Assembly: GCA_003224055.1 (NCBI GenBank)
Contig: QHYE01000057.1
Location: 1 to 46,973 of the forward strand
Reading direction: 5' to 3'
DNA: 46,973 bases
Source of the DNA: Acidobacteriota bacterium
GTDB taxonomy: Bacteria; Acidobacteriota; Terriglobia; Acidiferrales; UBA7541
Positions 44,735 to 46,973 of the stretch are shown here, in pieces. The first letter of the stretch is position 1; each line of letters begins with the position of its first letter. Below the pieces are notes generated by a model. The model was not told the origin of the DNA, did not search any database, and saw nothing but the letters and a program-made list of their open reading frames with translations. The position numbers were made by a program, and so were the translations under genes.

Positions 44735-46973
44735 ATGGCTGCCGTGAACTTGATTGGCTCGTACAACTACCCACTCGTGGCGCTTTCGGTGTTGATCGCC
44801 ATCTTTGCGTCATACGCTGCTCTGGATCTTGCAGGTCGTGTAACGGCCACAAGCGGTCGGACTCGGGCGGTTTGGCTGCTGGGCGGGGCCGGCGCGATGG
44901 GGACTGGCATTTGGTCCATGCACTACATTGGGATGCTGGCCTTCATCCTACCGATTCCTGTGGCCTACCATTGGCCAACCGTTCTGCTGTCACTGTTTGC
45001 GGCCATTCTCGCTTCGGTCGTTGCGCTGGGCGTGGTGAGCCGGCGGAAAATGGGTTGGTTCCGAGCGCTCGTCGGAAGTGTCCTGATGGGTGCGGGTATT
45101 GCAAGCATGCATTACATCGGCATGGCCGCCATGCGTTTACCTGCCATATGCCAGTTTAATTCCTTTCTCGTTGTCCTGTCCGTCGTGTTCGCGGTTCTGA
45201 TTTCTCTCGCCGCGCTGTGGATTACCTTTCACTTCCGACATGAGAAAACGGGGATCGGGTGGGAAAAGTTAGGCGGAGCCGTCGTGATGGGTGCCGCGAT
45301 CCCCGTCATGCATTACACCGGCATGGCTGCCGCCAGTTTCACCCCCTCCGGCATGCCGACGGACCTGTCCCATGCCGTGAGCATCTCCACGATTGGTACC
45401 GCCGGAATTGCCGCCGCCACCTTTATCGTCCTCGGGCTGGCTCTGCTGACGTCCTTGGTGGATAGGCGATTCGCTGCCGAGATCTTGGAACTGCAGGAAG
45501 AGAAGCTGCAGCGAAGCGAGGCGTACTTGGCGGAAGCGCAGAGGCTCACGCATACGGGGAGTTGGGCCTGGCGGGTGACGGGAAGAGACGTCTTGCATGT
45601 GTCCGAGGAATGGTACCGCATATATGGCTTCGATCCAGAAAAGGGCATGCCGGGTTGGGAAGAACGGCTCCGGCGCGTTCATCCAGAGGATCGAGCCAAG
45701 TGGCAACGGGCAATCGATCGAGCAATCGGTGAGAAGTCGGGTTACCAAGTGGAATTCCGAATCCTTCTTCCGGACGGCACGGTCAAATACATCCACACCG
45801 TCGGCCATCCTGTTTTGAACGCATCCGGGGATTTAGCGGAATTCGTGGGTAGCGCGACGGACATCACCGACCGAAAACGGGCCGAGGTGCTGCTGGCCGG
45901 GGAGAAACGGCTTCTCGAGATGATAGCCAGGGGCGATTCTCGCGCTCTCATCCTCGAGGGCGCATGCCGGCTCGTCGAAGAACTGGCCAGCGGTTCTCTG
46001 TCTTCGATACTTCTGTTGGACCCGAGCACCAACTGCCTTCGGCACGGCGCAGCGCCCAGCCTGCCAATAAACTACGCTGAGGCAATCGATGGTTTGGTCA
46101 TCGGTGCGTCTGTGGGTTCGTGTGGGACGGCCGCTTACCGGGCACAGCCAGTGATCGTCTCAGATATCGCCACTGATCCGCTGTGGGCCGATTTCCGCGA
46201 TCTAGCGTTGGCGCATGAGCTGCGCGCGTGCTGGTCCACGCCGATACTTTCCTCAACAGGCAGGGTGTTAGGGACCTTCGCGACCTACTATCGCGAAGCG
46301 CGTAGCCCCAGTTCGCAAGAGCATAATGTCGTAGAGCGGATCACCCATCTTGCGAGTATAGCCATCGAGCGCAAGCAGGCGGAAGAGAAGCTGCGGCAGA
46401 GCGAGGCCTATTTAGCGGAAGCCCAGCGGATGACCCGGAGTGGAAGTTGGGCTTGGAACGTGCGTACAGGTGCTGTCTTCTGGTCGCAAGAGACCTTTCG
46501 CATTTATGAATGTGACCCCGAGAAAACTATCCCCTGTTGGTCGTTCATTCTCGAAAGGGTCCACCCGGAGGATCGGTCAGGAGTCGAGCAGAGAGCAAAA
46601 AGGGAGTCCACACGAAAGGACATGCTGAATTCCGAGGGTGATTTTCGAATTGTTTTTCCGGACGGAAGGATAAAGCACCTTCACTCTATTGCTCACCCTG
46701 TGATGAATGAGGCGGGCGAGATCATCGAAGTTGTCGGCACCACCATGGACATCACCGAGCGCAAGCTAACGGAAGAGGCGCTTCGTCAGGCGCGGGCGGA
46801 TCTCGCACACGTCAGCAGGGTGACCACCATGGGAGAGCTGACTGCCTCCCTGGCGCACGAAGTGAACCAACCGATTGGCGCCGCCGTCACCAACGCCAAC
46901 ACCTGCATTCGCTGGCTGGCGCGCGACACCCCAAATGTGGAAGAAGCGCGCGCGGCGGCCATGAGAAGCGCGA
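44735..46973 (+). CDS. MHYT-PAS-GAF-PAS sensor histidine kinase (3' end outside window)
   Basis: Open from the ATG at 44735 (GGAG four bases upstream) to the window end, 746 codons without a stop. The N-terminal membrane part carries three MHYI/MHYT motifs (62-65, 125-128, 192-195), the repeat of MHYT sensor domains thought to bind copper and sense O2, CO or NO. PAS1 lies at about 260-375, GAF at about 385-545 and PAS2 at about 556-672. Each PAS is introduced by SEAYLAEAQR and an [L/M]T(H/R)(T/S)GSWAW segment, a sign of internal duplication. The phosphotransfer His is residue 708. The ATPase domain must lie beyond the window. It follows the DUF4118 kinase by 91 bases. Confidence 0.9.
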   Translation, partial: MAAVNLIGSYNYPLVALSVLIAIFASYAALDLAGRVTATSGRTRAVWLLGGAGAMGTGIWSMHYIGMLAFILPIPVAYHWPTVLLSLFAAILASVVALGVVSRRKMGWFRALVGSVLMGAGIASMHYIGMAAMRLPAICQFNSFLVVLSVVFAVLISLAALWITFHFRHEKTGIGWEKLGGAVVMGAAIPVMHYTGMAAASFTPSGMPTDLSHAVSISTIGTAGIAAATFIVLGLALLTSLVDRRFAAEILELQEEKLQRSEAYLAEAQRLTHTGSWAWRVTGRDVLHVSEEWYRIYGFDPEKGMPGWEERLRRVHPEDRAKWQRAIDRAIGEKSGYQVEFRILLPDGTVKYIHTVGHPVLNASGDLAEFVGSATDITDRKRAEVLLAGEKRLLEMIARGDSRALILEGACRLVEELASGSLSSILLLDPSTNCLRHGAAPSLPINYAEAIDGLVIGASVGSCGTAAYRAQPVIVSDIATDPLWADFRDLALAHELRACWSTPILSSTGRVLGTFATYYREARSPSSQEHNVVERITHLASIAIERKQAEEKLRQSEAYLAEAQRMTRSGSWAWNVRTGAVFWSQETFRIYECDPEKTIPCWSFILERVHPEDRSGVEQRAKRESTRKDMLNSEGDFRIVFPDGRIKHLHSIAHPVMNEAGEIIEVVGTTMDITERKLTEEALRQARADLAHVSRVTTMGELTASLAHEVNQPIGAAVTNANTCIRWLARDTPNVEEARAAAMRSA
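46808..46973 (+). repeat. Direct repeat copy 2 (kinase core), runs to window edge
   Basis: Identical over all 166 visible bases to 43942-44107. Identity at synonymous positions shows recent duplication or gene conversion rather than protein-level constraint. Confidence 0.95.

Noticed and set aside
44689-45159. Plus-strand frame of about 156 codons at the start of the MHYT kinase
   Set aside because: Out of frame with the MHYT motifs, which are in the frame beginning at ATG 44735 and running open to the window end.

Overview
The window looks like a piece of an Acidobacteriota chromosome, either an isolate or a metagenome-assembled genome. This rests on family content. There are two tandem acidobacterial-type VWFA proteins (19124-23421), a DUF1800/DUF1501 pair (23624-27035), a PadR regulator overlapping a permease-prefix membrane protein (5138-6155), a secreted TPR protein, a DUF1080 protein, a Tat-exported sugar-isomerase-like protein, and GC-rich DNA with short intergenic gaps. 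No tRNA, rRNA, CRISPR array, insertion sequence or prophage gene was seen.

Layout. 1-6.2 kb: aldo/keto reductase; HD-GYP response regulator with a degenerate receiver; secreted TPR protein; signal-less BtuF-like protein; PadR unit. 6.1-12.6 kb: amino-acid permease and sodium:solute symporter facing a BadF-type kinase; HEAT-like protein; PilZ protein; two membrane or secreted proteins of unknown function. 12.9-19.0 kb: CHRD protein, an overlooked 40-residue basic protein, a MASE1-PAS-GAF-GGDEF diguanylate cyclase, a second PilZ protein, GNAT, YihY/BrkB and a coupled small protein. 19.0-28.2 kb: secreted-protein block (VWFA x2, DUF1800, DUF1501, TIM-barrel protein) ending in the decayed 3' end of a second DUF1501 gene. 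28.2-33.9 kb: HExxH membrane protein, DUF1080, a divergent membrane pyrophosphatase (hppA), bioD, and a VTT-domain protein. 33.9-40.1 kb: a structured, AT-richer gap between convergent genes, a DUF457-type membrane protein, a lipid kinase, ligA, a membrane protein, and the RNase P RNA gene rnpB. 40.1-47.0 kb: a two-gene dehydrogenase/aldo-keto reductase operon behind a strong inverted repeat, a solitary ClpB-D2-like AAA+ ATPase with a sigma-54-type promoter, and two sensor kinases. The second kinase runs off the window.

How genes work together. Four genes belong to c-di-GMP signalling: one GGDEF enzyme, one HD-GYP protein and two PilZ receptors. The VWFA/DUF1800/DUF1501/TIM-barrel block is an export-oriented series of same-strand genes, probably concerned with the cell surface or polymer use. 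The symporter, permease and kinase suggest uptake and phosphorylation of an amino sugar or related solute. The two terminal sensor kinases share a 166-bp identical stretch over the histidine-phosphotransfer region, a recent duplication or gene conversion.

The least ordinary items are rnpB with extra hairpins in its P12 region, the altered pyrophosphatase motif, the 40-aa basic protein, the structured gap at 33938-34259, the DUF1501 remnant and the duplicated kinase core. No clearly new multi-gene system could be demonstrated from sequence alone.
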